From: Rossellomorea aquimaris
GTDB taxonomy: Bacteria; Bacillota; Bacilli; Bacillales; Bacillaceae_B
NCBI RefSeq assembly: GCF_020172085.1
Contig: NZ_JAIVAT010000005.1
Location: 275,863-339,862 of the forward strand
DNA length: 64,000 nucleotides
Direction: 5' to 3'
Shown here: piece after piece, positions 1 through 9,438 of the stretch
Position numbering within the stretch: the stretch's first letter is position 1
How the letters are laid out: every line of letters begins with the position of its first letter
Translations under genes and position numbers: made by a program
The notes under the pieces: generated by a model
The model's input: only the letters and a program-made list of their open reading frames with translations
Told to the model about the DNA's origin: nothing
Databases searched by the model: none

Positions 1-1
1 C

Positions 2-1366
2 ATCGCGTCGAAGTACGGTGTGGATATGAACCAGATCACTTATGGCAATCAGCTAAAAAATCCAAATATACTGGTCATCGGACAATGTCTTCTCATTCCT
101 GAACCTTTAAAGGAGTATATCGTACAACCAGGAGACACGTTGTATTCTATCAGTCAAAAATATCAAATCGACCCAAATGATCTAAAGGCATTTAATCAGC
201 TATCCGATCCTTCCAAGCTTTATGTCGGCCAATTGATTGTGATGCCGTCATTCATTCATAAAGTACGATCCGGTGACACCCTGTATACCATTTCTTATAA
301 TTATAAGGTCCCCCTGCAGGAAATTTTAGACGTAAATTCGATCGCTAATCCCTCCCTTATCTACCCTAATGAACAGATTCGGATTCCAAACACGAAACCG
401 GTGATTGAGGTAAATGCTTATACGACCAGAACGGACAGCGAAGGCATCGCAGAGGTATATGGTTTGGGTGTCTATTTTACTTATCTTGCTCCTTTTACTC
501 ACTCCATTACTAAGGAAGGCTCCATTTCGGAATTGAAGGATGAAGGTTTAATTAAAGCAGCCTATGAACAGGATGTAGATCCATTATTGGTATTGACCAA
601 CTATGTTGACGGAGAATTCAACTCTGATTTAGTTGCAACGATTTTAAGAAACAAGAACCTTCAAGATACTTTGCTTTCTTCCATACTTAAGAAAATGGGA
701 GAGAAAGGCTATAAAGGATTGAATATCGATTTTGAATACGTGTACCCAGAAGACAGGGAAAATTATAATACTTTTTTAAAAAGGACCGTGGCGGCATTAA
801 AACCAAAAGGCTATTCCGTGTCTACTGCTCTCGCCCCCAAAATAAAAGGCGATCAAAAAGGACTTTTGTACGAAGCACATGATTATGAGGCTCATGGAAA
901 GATTGTCGACTTTGTTGTTCTTATGACCTACGAGTGGGGGTGGGCAGGCGGTAAACCATGGGCGATCGCTCCCATTAATGAAGTCAAAAAAGTACTGGAC
1001 TATGCAGTAAAAGTCATTCCACGTAAGAAAATCATGATGGGAACCCCGCTGTATGGACGTGACTGGAAGGTCCCATGGGTGGATGGGACTTTCGCTAAAA
1101 CACTCTCACCACAAGCGGCGACTGATCTTGCAAGCAAATACGGGGTCAGGATTCAATACAGCGACCAATATCAGTCCCCCTTCTTCACTTATTGGGATGA
1201 AACCGGACAACAACATGAGGTTTGGTTTGAGGATGCAAGAAGCATGCTGGCAAAGCAAAAGGTGCTTGACGATTATGGATTAAGGGGAATGAGCTACTGG
1301 GTGCTTGGTTCCGCGTTTCCACAGAACTGGATGCTTCAGCATTCGAGATACCGCCTTAAGAAGTAA
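2..1366 (+). CDS. LysM-domain glycosyl hydrolase family 18 protein (spore cortex/germination type), 5' end missing
   Basis: The frame is open to the left edge of the window (codons from base 2), so the true start lies outside. The visible protein has the tail of one LysM repeat, two complete LysM repeats at about residues 33-78 and 80-124 (each with a GDTLYxIS motif, counted from the GTG at 20), then a GH18 domain to the end. The GH18 active-site strand reads GLNIDFEYV, with the catalytic acid at about E239. LysM repeats bind peptidoglycan, and the family (YaaH/YdhD/SleL type) acts on N-acetylglucosamine linkages in spore cortex or coat-associated wall. It ends before a bidirectional terminator shared with hemY. 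The family is secure; which paralogue this is cannot be decided. Confidence 0.88.
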   Translation: MASKYGVDMNQITYGNQLKNPNILVIGQCLLIPEPLKEYIVQPGDTLYSISQKYQIDPNDLKAFNQLSDPSKLYVGQLIVMPSFIHKVRSGDTLYTISYNYKVPLQEILDVNSIANPSLIYPNEQIRIPNTKPVIEVNAYTTRTDSEGIAEVYGLGVYFTYLAPFTHSITKEGSISELKDEGLIKAAYEQDVDPLLVLTNYVDGEFNSDLVATILRNKNLQDTLLSSILKKMGEKGYKGLNIDFEYVYPEDRENYNTFLKRTVAALKPKGYSVSTALAPKIKGDQKGLLYEAHDYEAHGKIVDFVVLMTYEWGWAGGKPWAIAPINEVKKVLDYAVKVIPRKKIMMGTPLYGRDWKVPWVDGTFAKTLSPQAATDLASKYGVRIQYSDQYQSPFFTYWDETGQQHEVWFEDARSMLAKQKVLDDYGLRGMSYWVLGSAFPQNWMLQHSRYRLKK

Positions 1367-1448
1367 AAACGAACATTCTAACGGAAGGTGTTCTTTATTA
1401 CCCGCCAGTTGGGATTATCCTGCATGGAAGAGACCCTCATCACCTAAA

Positions 1449-1478
1449 AGGACCGCCAGTCTCCCGGCGGTCCCATTC
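1449..1478. terminator. bidirectional intrinsic terminator
   Basis: GGACCGCC pairs with GGCGGTCC around a short loop, with A/T tracts on the sides. It lies between the converging GH18 gene and hemY and can serve both. Confidence 0.75.
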
Positions 1479-2880
1479 ATTTCAAATAATTCAACACTTT
1501 TGATACTGCCTTCTCTCCTTGCCCGATGCAGTCAGGAATACTCAGCCCATCATATGAACTGCCGGCGATGAATATTCCTGGAAGACGAGCTTCTGCATCA
1601 TGGTGCATATCTTGAATACGCTCCAGGTGGCCGACCGTATATTGAGGCATGGAGTTTTTATATCGGGTGACAATCGTGAAATCAGGCTGTCCTTCAATAT
1701 CCATGATCTTGCTCAAATCATCCAGGACGATTTGCTCGATGTGGTCATCAGATAAATCCACAATGGTTTCATCACCGGACTTTCCAAGGTAGCATCGTAA
1801 TAATGCCTTGCCTTCAGGGGCCGTGTGTGGCCATTTTTTGTGAGTCCACGTTCCTGCTGTCAACGAGTAATCGCTGTTTCGGGATACGAGAAATTCTGTA
1901 CCGGCGATGTCTTTTTTTACCGCCTGTTGTGAGAAGCCCATTGCAACCGTAGCGACAGATGTAGCGGGCATATCCTTTAAAAATGATAAGAATGGATAAG
2001 AGGGAAACATAGATTGTAATACATGATGGGGAGTGGTGACGATTACGCAATCTGCTTCCAGCTTTTCTCCATTCGTGAAAGTAATGGTGTAATCATTGTC
2101 CGCTTCCTTTTCTATATTTGTCACTTTCATGCCTTTGTGAACCGTATTTGGATCTAAACGTTCTTCCATTGCATCAATCAGGGATTGTAGTCCACCAGTG
2201 AATGTGATGAAGTTTCCTTCTTTAGTGTCAGGGTCTTGACCGCTCTTCTTGATACCTGCAATGAGACTTCGATGTTTCTGTTCTAATTCATAGAGCTGGG
2301 GAAATGTAGACATTAAACTCAATTGATCAATATCCCCGGCGAATATCCCTGTTAAGAGAGGTTCGATCAAATGGTCAACGACTTCATCACCCATTCTCCT
2401 TCTAAAGAATCTCCCGAGTGACTGATCTTCACGTTCTTGTGAACGAGGAAGGATGAAATCGGCCGCAGCCCTCATTTTTCCTGATAGTGAAAATAAACTT
2501 GTTGTGATGAAAGGGGCGATTTGAGTTGGAATTCCTACGATGGATCCACCGGGTATAGGATAGAGCTCACCACCGGCTATGACAAATGACGTACCCTTGC
2601 GATTTCGAACGAGGGCTTCCTCCATACCCAGTTTACCCGCTAAGCGTGAGACTTCCGATTTGCTTGATAAACAAGAATCCGGACCCTTTTCGATAACATA
2701 GCCATCTTTTTTGAAAGTCTGAACTTTCCCTCCGAGCCGATGAGTGGCTTCTACAAGCTTTACTTCAATGGGAAGTTTCTTTTCTCTAATTTCCTGTTGC
2801 AAATAGTAAGCCGTCGTTAATCCGGTGATCCCCCCACCGATGACTACGACCTTTTTGGTTTGTTGTTCCAACACGTTCAT
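1477..2880 (-). CDS. hemY: coproporphyrinogen III oxidase (HemY/CgoX), oxygen-dependent
   Basis: FAD-dependent oxidase that converts coproporphyrinogen III to coproporphyrin III in the Gram-positive (coproporphyrin-dependent) heme pathway. The N-terminus carries the dinucleotide-binding glycine motif VVVIGGGITGL, and further conserved stretches include FILPRSQ, GDEVVDHLIEPLLTGIFAGD and a C-terminal IPDCIGQG FAD contact. Length of about 467 residues is normal. Start uncertain: ATG at 2880 has an AAGAAGG sequence very close; a GTG at 2874 would have better spacing, and an upstream TTG at 2895 is less likely. It is last in the leftward hemE-hemH-hemY cluster, about 107 bases after hemH. Membrane or cytosolic periphery location is inferred from the family. 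Confidence 0.93.
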   Translation of the reverse strand: MNVLEQQTKKVVVIGGGITGLTTAYYLQQEIREKKLPIEVKLVEATHRLGGKVQTFKKDGYVIEKGPDSCLSSKSEVSRLAGKLGMEEALVRNRKGTSFVIAGGELYPIPGGSIVGIPTQIAPFITTSLFSLSGKMRAAADFILPRSQEREDQSLGRFFRRRMGDEVVDHLIEPLLTGIFAGDIDQLSLMSTFPQLYELEQKHRSLIAGIKKSGQDPDTKEGNFITFTGGLQSLIDAMEERLDPNTVHKGMKVTNIEKEADNDYTITFTNGEKLEADCVIVTTPHHVLQSMFPSYPFLSFLKDMPATSVATVAMGFSQQAVKKDIAGTEFLVSRNSDYSLTAGTWTHKKWPHTAPEGKALLRCYLGKSGDETIVDLSDDHIEQIVLDDLSKIMDIEGQPDFTIVTRYKNSMPQYTVGHLERIQDMHHDAEARLPGIFIAGSSYDGLSIPDCIGQGEKAVSKVLNYLK

Positions 2881-2987
2881 CGCCTTCTTTAACAAAATAT
2901 CTTCAATTCCAATAATAGAGAAGGACTAAAGCGGTGAGAGTGAACTCATTTGCTTCAGTCCTTTCTGTTCAGCCAATAAAATAGAAA

Positions 2988-3920
2988 TTATTTATTAAGG
3001 TGTTCTAATACGACATTTGCCATAGCATCAATGAATTCCGGTTTTGCATTCGGCATTTCAGGACGATAGTATGAAGCTCCAATCTCATCCGTTACGACTT
3101 TACATTCATAATCATTATCATAGAGTACTTCAAGATGATCGGCTACGAATCCTACAGGTGTGTATACAAACGTAGTATAGCCTTTCTCCTTATGAAGGTC
3201 CCTTGTCAGATCTTGAACGTCTGGTCCGATCCATGGGTCCGGAGTGTTCCCTTCGCTTTGCCATCCTACAGCATATTCGTTTACACCGGCTCCCTCAGCA
3301 ATCATCCTTGCTGTTTCCTCTAATTGTTTCGGATAAGGATCGCCTGATTGTAGTATGCGTTCAGGCAAGCTGTGAGCAGATACGATCAGGACGGATTTAT
3401 TACGCTCATCTTCGGACATCCCTGCATAGGTTTCTTTCACACGATCCACCCAATATTGAATGAACTTAGGCTCATCGTACCAACTCTCAACGGAAGTAAT
3501 CTGAGGTCCACCCAGTTTTTCCGCCGTTTCTTTTGCACGTCCATTGTACGATTTAACGCTGAATGTAGAGAAATGCGGGGCCAGTACAATGGATACCGCT
3601 TCTTCAATACCGTCATGATGCATTTGTTCAACAGCATCTTCTACAAACGGTTCGATATGCTTCAACCCAAGATACATTTTAAACTCAATGTCATCTTGAA
3701 TGGAGTTCAAATGTTCTTCAAGACTCTTTGCTTGATCCAGGGTGATTTTCGCCAGTGGGGAAATCCCGCCGATCGCTTCATATCTTCCACGGAGGTCTTC
3801 AAGTAATTCACTGGAAGGGACTCTGCCGTGGCGAATATGTGTATAGTATCGTTCCAAATCTTCTTCTTTATATGGCGTTCCATAGGCCATCACCAAAAGG
3901 CCCATTTTTTTCTTTGACAT
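2988..3920 (-). CDS. hemH: coproporphyrin III ferrochelatase (HemH/CpfC)
   Basis: Inserts iron into coproporphyrin III to give coproheme. Family hallmarks are the N-terminal MAYGTPY segment, the SAHSLPERI strand with the catalytic histidine, and the downstream [12 protein letters not shown] segment with the conserved acidic metal-path residue. About 310 residues, as in other Firmicutes. Start chosen at the second in-frame ATG (3920) because the GAGGTGA ribosome site then has six-base spacing; the ATG at 3926 would abut it. It sits between hemE and hemY in the same direction, so co-transcription is likely. Confidence 0.94.
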   Translation of the reverse strand: MSKKKMGLLVMAYGTPYKEEDLERYYTHIRHGRVPSSELLEDLRGRYEAIGGISPLAKITLDQAKSLEEHLNSIQDDIEFKMYLGLKHIEPFVEDAVEQMHHDGIEEAVSIVLAPHFSTFSVKSYNGRAKETAEKLGGPQITSVESWYDEPKFIQYWVDRVKETYAGMSEDERNKSVLIVSAHSLPERILQSGDPYPKQLEETARMIAEGAGVNEYAVGWQSEGNTPDPWIGPDVQDLTRDLHKEKGYTTFVYTPVGFVADHLEVLYDNDYECKVVTDEIGASYYRPEMPNAKPEFIDAMANVVLEHLNK

Positions 3921-4010
3921 ATCCATTCACCTCATTGTCAGTTTCATACATTCCATTATTGTGCCATGTTTCTTCTATAGAATCCATGTATCCATACTTT
4001 GGAATGTGCT

Positions 4011-5042
4011 CTACCTGGCACTGTATTCGTGTACGAAAGTTGCTAATCGTTTTAATGTATCAGGATTAACTTGAGGAAACACACCATGTCCCAGGTTAAA
4101 GATGTGACTTGGAAGTTCCATGCCCTGGTCCAGGATCGCTTTGGCTTTTTCTTCAATCACATTCCACGGAGCCAATAGGATGGCAGGATCAAGGTTACCC
4201 ATAACCGTTTTTGTAATGCCCTTGTCTCTCGCTTCTGAAATAGGAAGTCGCCAATCCAGACCCACAACGTCAATCGGAAGATCGTGCCATTCATTCGCCA
4301 AGTGACTTGCGCCAACCCCAAACATGATCAATGGTACATTCTCTTCTTTCAATTCATTAAAGATTCTTTCCATAACAGGCTTTATAAACGTGCGATAATC
4401 CTGCACATTTAACGCACCGACCCAAGAATCAAAAATTTGGAAAGCTGTTGCCCCCGCCTTAATTTGAGCTTTCGCATACGTAACAGTCATCGCAGCCAGT
4501 TTATCCATTAATGCAAACCAAGCTTGCGGTTCTGCATACATGAAAGCTTTTGTTTTATTATAGTTCTTGGAAGGTCCACCTTCAATCATATAGCTTGCCA
4601 TTGTAAAAGGGGCACCTGCAAAACCAATCAACGGTACGGATAATTGCTCCTGAGTCAATAACTTGATCGTATCCAATACATAAGGGACATCCTGTTCAGG
4701 ATTGATTTCTCCCAGCTTTTCAACATCTGCTGTCGTACGGATAGGATTATCAATCACAGGACCGATTCCCGACTTAATTTCTACATCCACTCCAATAGAA
4801 GGAAGCGGTGACATAATATCTTTGTAAAGGATTGCTGCATCGACATCATATTGTTCAACCGGCAACCTTGTCACATATGCACAAAGTTCAGGTTGATGGG
4901 TAATTTCAAACAGAGAATATTTCTCTTTAATTTTACGGTATTCAGGCTGTGAACGACCCGCTTGTCTCATATACCAAACCGGAGTATAGTCCGTCTTTTC
5001 TCCCCTTGCCGCTCGTAAAAAAGTATCATTCATTTGTTTCAT
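4011..5042 (-). CDS. hemE: uroporphyrinogen III decarboxylase
   Basis: Decarboxylates uroporphyrinogen III to coproporphyrinogen III, the step before HemY. The conserved N-terminal [11 protein letters not shown] segment holds active-site residues; [27 protein letters not shown] and the C-terminal NLGHGVFP motif are also present. Start placed at ATG 5042 (about 343 residues): an AAAGGTGG site lies upstream and the protein then begins where HemE homologues begin. A longer in-frame reading to 5129 has no family similarity. First gene of the leftward hemEHY cluster and divergent from hmoB. Unlike B. subtilis, no penicillin-binding protein gene precedes it. Confidence 0.95.
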   Translation of the reverse strand: MKQMNDTFLRAARGEKTDYTPVWYMRQAGRSQPEYRKIKEKYSLFEITHQPELCAYVTRLPVEQYDVDAAILYKDIMSPLPSIGVDVEIKSGIGPVIDNPIRTTADVEKLGEINPEQDVPYVLDTIKLLTQEQLSVPLIGFAGAPFTMASYMIEGGPSKNYNKTKAFMYAEPQAWFALMDKLAAMTVTYAKAQIKAGATAFQIFDSWVGALNVQDYRTFIKPVMERIFNELKEENVPLIMFGVGASHLANEWHDLPIDVVGLDWRLPISEARDKGITKTVMGNLDPAILLAPWNVIEEKAKAILDQGMELPSHIFNLGHGVFPQVNPDTLKRLATFVHEYSAR

Positions 5043-5282
5043 ACCTTTGTTCGTCCACCTTTCTATGTAACTCCAATAATTCCATTGTATCCTAAAGTGA
5101 GTAGATTCTAAAATTGTCCTATTTATCATATGACCGTCCGAATTGTAACCCTTTTAAACTATAGACGTTTTAGGGAGAATTGTATAGTTTTCAAGGGAAA
5201 ATGTCATAAATTTGCCGATTTTCAAGGCGTTAAGAAAAAATATACATTAATCATGTTACAAGAGAGAAAGAAACGGGAAGAG

Positions 5283-5288
5283 TATAAT
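5283..5288 (+). promoter_or_regulatory. candidate -10 box upstream of hmoB
   Basis: TATAAT 30 bases before the hmoB start. No good -35 box at normal spacing was seen, so this is only a partial promoter match. The 275-base divergent hemE/hmoB intergenic region shows no other clear structure. Confidence 0.4.
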
Positions 5289-5300
5289 AGAAGTGACTAA

Positions 5301-5825
<525 letters not shown>

Positions 5826-5827
5826 AT

Positions 5828-5856
5828 ACCAGCTGCCTGAATTAGGGCAGCTTTAT
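5828..5856 (+). terminator. terminator after hmoB
   Basis: AGCTGCC pairs with GGGCAGCT and is followed by TTTATT. Confidence 0.65.
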
Positions 5857-5971
5857 TCATTATTCAATCTTTACAATTGCAGTGAAGGTGTACATACATA
5901 ATTACAAATAATTAACAGTATACTTTATCGTATTGGTCACAGGCATCCTGAATGAAAGGAGAGGAGTTCCA

Positions 5972-6547
5972 ATGAGTCAAACATGTCTGCTTTTGATTGA
6001 CTTTCAAAAGGCATTTCAAGATCCTTCATTAGGAAAACGAAACAATCCTAATATGGAAAGAAACGCATATCGACTGCTTCAAGGCTGGAGAGAAAAAGCC
6101 TGGCCGGTTGTACACGTGCAACATTCTTCATATGACATGGAATCACCACTGCATTCAAGTTCGGCAGGATTCGGTTTCGTAGAAGATTTCTACCCATCGC
6201 GACATGAAAAACATATCATCAAGCACCTCACCAGCGCTTTTATCGATACGGATCTGGATTTGTATTTAAAACGGGAGAAATTTAAATCCCTTGTGGTCAT
6301 GGGGTTCACCACCAATCACTGCATATCCAGTACCGTTCGCATGGCTAAAGACCTGGGATACGATGTCACCGTTCCTTTTGATGCCACTGCATGTTTTGAA
6401 ACGTACTCGTTTGACGGTTCCTTATTTTCCGCTGAAATCGTTCACGGCCTGTCCCTGACAAATCTCCACCATGAATTTGCTACCATTTCTTCTACCGAGT
6501 CCTTGCTGTCATCACAATTGAAAGTAAGCAAGCCGGTTATTTTTTAG
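5972..6547 (+). CDS. isochorismatase-family cysteine hydrolase
   Basis: Alpha/beta hydrolase-like fold of the nicotinamidase/isochorismatase family. The Asp-Lys-Cys triad is visible: D in LLIDFQKAF, K in IIKHLTSAF and C in GFTTNHCISSTVR. About 191 residues, usual for the family. Start is ATG 5972 after GAAAGGAGAGGAG; an upstream in-frame codon at 5933 has no ribosome site. Substrate cannot be told from sequence: no siderophore or NAD-salvage genes are next to it. Ends at a large hairpin shared with the converging response regulator. Confidence 0.85.
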   Translation: MSQTCLLLIDFQKAFQDPSLGKRNNPNMERNAYRLLQGWREKAWPVVHVQHSSYDMESPLHSSSAGFGFVEDFYPSRHEKHIIKHLTSAFIDTDLDLYLKREKFKSLVVMGFTTNHCISSTVRMAKDLGYDVTVPFDATACFETYSFDGSLFSAEIVHGLSLTNLHHEFATISSTESLLSSQLKVSKPVIF

Positions 6548-6563
6548 ATTCCTTATCTGTTCT

Positions 6564-6620
6564 TGCAGAAGGGGCTTAGTCAAGGGGAATGATCATTCCC
6601 CTTGACTAAGCCCCTTCTGC
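6564..6620. terminator. very long near-perfect hairpin between convergent genes
   Basis: A 28-base left arm and 29-base right arm pair completely except for one extra C in a C-run of the right arm (four Gs against five Cs). The palindrome is centred on TGATCA. It separates the isochorismatase-like gene from the response regulator gene and probably terminates both, but the stem is much longer than usual for an intrinsic terminator. Confidence 0.8.
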
Positions 6621-6652
6621 ATTATAAGTAACATTCTTATTTAAAAACTAAC

Positions 6653-7306
6653 TCACTCTATACTATCCGTCTTATACAAAATACCGTTCCGGTTTGCATA
6701 AATGGCCGCCTGGGTTCGATCGGCTACGCCAAGCTTGCTCAAAATATTACTGACGTGGGTCTTGACGGTCTTTATCCCGATAAATAACTCTTGAGAAATT
6801 TCCTGATTCGTCAACCCTTCACCCAAACATTTTAAAACATCCATTTCCCTTGATGTCAATTCTTCATGAGGCATCTTTTCTTGAGGACGAAAACGGTTCA
6901 TCATTTTATCGGCTACTTTAGATGCAATAACGGATTCACCCTTCACGGCTTTGTAAACCGCAGCTGTCACTTCTTCCGCACTCGCTGTTTTCAATAAATA
7001 ACTATGGGCACCGGCTTCAATGGCAGGAAATACTTTCTCATCATCATAATAGCTTGTCAGAATGATAATCTTACAGCTTGGGTGAAAGGAAAGAATCTTC
7101 TTTGTTGCTTCAATACCATTCCCGTTCTCCATTAATAAATCCATCAATACCACATCTGGCATGTAAAGCTTTGCAAGCTGGGCCGCTTCATTTCCGCTTT
7201 TCGCTTCTCCCAGAAAGTCGATCCGATCCTCTGTCATCAAATAGGTTTTCATGCCTAATCGGACCATCTCGTGATCATCTACAATCATAACTCCTATCTT
7301 ATCCAC
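6653..7306 (-). CDS. liaR: LiaR/VraR-type response regulator (NarL/FixJ family)
   Basis: 217-residue regulator with a receiver domain (acid pair D10-D11, phospho-acceptor D56 in VVLMD, T in IILTSYY, K in YLLKT) and a C-terminal LuxR-type HTH (about residues 148-205, ELTSREMDVL ... TVKTHVSNIL). It should bind DNA when phosphorylated by the adjacent LiaS-like kinase in response to cell-wall stress. GTG start after GGGGGAGAACGA. It is the last gene of a tight liaF-liaS-liaR cluster. Neighbour identity makes the Lia assignment strong; no liaIH target operon is present in the window. Confidence 0.87.
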   Translation of the reverse strand: MDKIGVMIVDDHEMVRLGMKTYLMTEDRIDFLGEAKSGNEAAQLAKLYMPDVVLMDLLMENGNGIEATKKILSFHPSCKIIILTSYYDDEKVFPAIEAGAHSYLLKTASAEEVTAAVYKAVKGESVIASKVADKMMNRFRPQEKMPHEELTSREMDVLKCLGEGLTNQEISQELFIGIKTVKTHVSNILSKLGVADRTQAAIYANRNGILYKTDSIE

Positions 7307-7324
7307 TCGTTCTCCCCCTTTACA

Positions 7325-8353
7325 TTAAACCGGAATGCGTAGATCAATATACGTTCCTTCTTTTTCTTTTGATCGTATTTGAAATAACCCCCCTATTTCT
7401 TCAGCCCGTTCTCTCATCGTCTGAAGACCGTATGAGGTCATCTTGCTTTCCTTCAAATCAAACCCCTTCCCATTATCACTGATGTACAATGAGAGATAAC
7501 CACCCTTCTTCTCCGTGGCAATCTTCACTCTTGTAGCCTCAGAGTGACGAAGGATATTCGAAAGACTCTCCTGAATAATCCTGAACATGTGCGTTTCGGT
7601 CCCTTTCGAAAGATCTTCAATCCCCTCAAGAGTGGCGTCGATCTCAATCTGTGTCTTTTCCTTTAATTCCCTTATCAAGATTGATAACGCTTCACCGAGG
7701 CTTTCCCCCCTCAAGTCAATCGGACGCAAATGAAGTAGAAGTGCTCTCATCTCTCCTTGTGCTTTCCCAGCAATGTCAGCTACTTGTTTCACGATGACAC
7801 CGATTTTTTCGGAATCTTTCCCAATGCTTTTATGAGCCGCGGACGAAAGCATATTTAACGCAAATAATTGCTGACTGACAGAATCATGGAGATCTCTCGC
7901 CAGCCTCTGCCGTTCTTCCATGACTGCAGCCTGATGGGCCTGATCCGCAAGCTCGGATTTTTCATCAGCCAGACGCTGAAGTGATTTCACCTGCTCTTGG
8001 ATGAACACGGCCAGCTGGTTCAATTCATCCGACAGTATCCCAAGCTCGTCATGCTCGAATCGATCGACCCTGGCGGAAAATTTCCCACTTCGGAGTAAAG
8101 TGACGAAGGTAGATATATCATCGATCCTGCCTTTGAATGTATAGCCTGTACGAAACCCGAAGTAAATGCTTAACAAAAGGAGAATGACCGCCATCCATAC
8201 CGTCATGTATATTGAGAGTTCCAGAGATATACTTGGATCCTCTGAGAAATACAGATAGACTTGCAGTGATATAAAGCACAGCAGAATCGACATGACAGAC
8301 ATCATTAAAAAACTTTTGAAGATCCAATTTCGAATATTTGAGGATTTTTCCAA
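7325..8353 (-). CDS. liaS: LiaS/VraS-type sensor histidine kinase
   Basis: 342 residues. Two membrane segments (about 13-35 and 47-68) flank a very short extracellular loop, typical of intramembrane-sensing kinases. A HAMP-like linker, a HisKA_3 dimerisation domain with phospho-acceptor H156 (RQRLARDLHDSVSQQ) and an HATPase domain with DNGKGFD follow. It starts at TTG, supported by AAAGGAGGG ten bases upstream. It pairs with the next gene (18-base gap) and is preceded by liaF, a negative regulator of such kinases. Confidence 0.88.
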   Translation of the reverse strand: MEKSSNIRNWIFKSFLMMSVMSILLCFISLQVYLYFSEDPSISLELSIYMTVWMAVILLLLSIYFGFRTGYTFKGRIDDISTFVTLLRSGKFSARVDRFEHDELGILSDELNQLAVFIQEQVKSLQRLADEKSELADQAHQAAVMEERQRLARDLHDSVSQQLFALNMLSSAAHKSIGKDSEKIGVIVKQVADIAGKAQGEMRALLLHLRPIDLRGESLGEALSILIRELKEKTQIEIDATLEGIEDLSKGTETHMFRIIQESLSNILRHSEATRVKIATEKKGGYLSLYISDNGKGFDLKESKMTSYGLQTMRERAEEIGGLFQIRSKEKEGTYIDLRIPV

Positions 8354-8384
8354 GCGCTTCCCTCCTTTTCAGAATACGTTATCT

Positions 8385-9197
8385 TTATATTCGGGTAATC
8401 CGGATTGAACCGATCTTGACATCGACAGTCAGTTTTATTTTTTTACTTGCTTCTTCATATTCAGGGGAACGGTAATACAATTCAGAGCGTATATCCGCAG
8501 ACTTCTGGTCAAACAACCTCACATCCCCAACCTGTACTTTCAAGGTAATTTCCACCGGCACATTCTCCGGTATGATCATCTTTACATCACCAATCCATCC
8601 TTTGATGGCAATAGGTGTTTCCCCTTCCGGAATGAAGGCTTTACTGAAATCAAAATAGTAATCTCCTATGGCGTTGTAAAGTTTCATATTTTCAAGTGGC
8701 CAGTTCGGTTCTGAAAAGCGTATATCCCCTACGATGAATCCTCTGTTGATTTTATTTTTCTTCTGAAGAATCTTTTCTCCCATCGGTTGATGCTCATCAT
8801 TCATTTCCGGAATTCTTTCAAACGGGTAATCACTGCTAATACTCACTTTAATCGGTTTATTCCTTACCACCCTATGAATGGCAATGGCAATAATGAAAAC
8901 CGGCCAGAGTTTCCACCAATTCCCGTAATCAAAATCAACCAGATTATACCCGTCTAGAATGATCAACGCTCCAAGTGCGAGACTAAACAACCCGAATAAC
9001 AATTTACCGAAGCTTTTTTTCAAGAAGCTGTCCACTGACCACTTCAATCCAAGCAGTAATAACAAAATAGGAATTATATTGACAAATATCTGCGTTATTT
9101 CCAAGGAAATGACACCTATATTCAATAGTAATAGCAACAGCCCTATTACCAATAACAAAAATGAAAAAAACCATTGTTTTCTACCTTTGTATCTCAT
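8385..9197 (-). CDS. liaF: LiaF-type inhibitor of the cell-wall stress kinase
   Basis: 270 residues: four hydrophobic segments in the first about 110 residues, then a soluble C-terminal domain (DUF2154/cell wall-active antibiotic response type) ending in VDVKIGSIRITRI. In B. subtilis LiaF keeps the kinase LiaS silent until the envelope is disturbed. The order liaF-liaS-liaR is as in B. subtilis and as vraT-vraSR in staphylococci. ATG start with GAAGGTGG. Upstream (9198-9438) is a divergent intergenic region; a TATAAT on the minus strand at 9265-9270 may be its -10 box. Confidence 0.87.
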   Translation of the reverse strand: MRYKGRKQWFFSFLLLVIGLLLLLLNIGVISLEITQIFVNIIPILLLLLGLKWSVDSFLKKSFGKLLFGLFSLALGALIILDGYNLVDFDYGNWWKLWPVFIIAIAIHRVVRNKPIKVSISSDYPFERIPEMNDEHQPMGEKILQKKNKINRGFIVGDIRFSEPNWPLENMKLYNAIGDYYFDFSKAFIPEGETPIAIKGWIGDVKMIIPENVPVEITLKVQVGDVRLFDQKSADIRSELYYRSPEYEEASKKIKLTVDVKIGSIRITRI

Positions 9198-9438
9198 ACT
9201 TGCACCACCTTCACATCACTTATTAGATTCGCTATTGCCCTTGGCATTTCCTGTTAGTACTTCCATTATAGAATCGTTCCCATGATTATTTGACGAGCAT
9301 TGGCATGATTTCTCCTCCGTCCACAGACGGAAAAATGTTTTCTTGCTGAATCACACCTTATCTGCGTTTTCATAATCTATAGTACAGATCAGGGCAAACG
9401 CCTAAGGTTTGAGGAACGACATTTGAGGAGGTTTTCTA

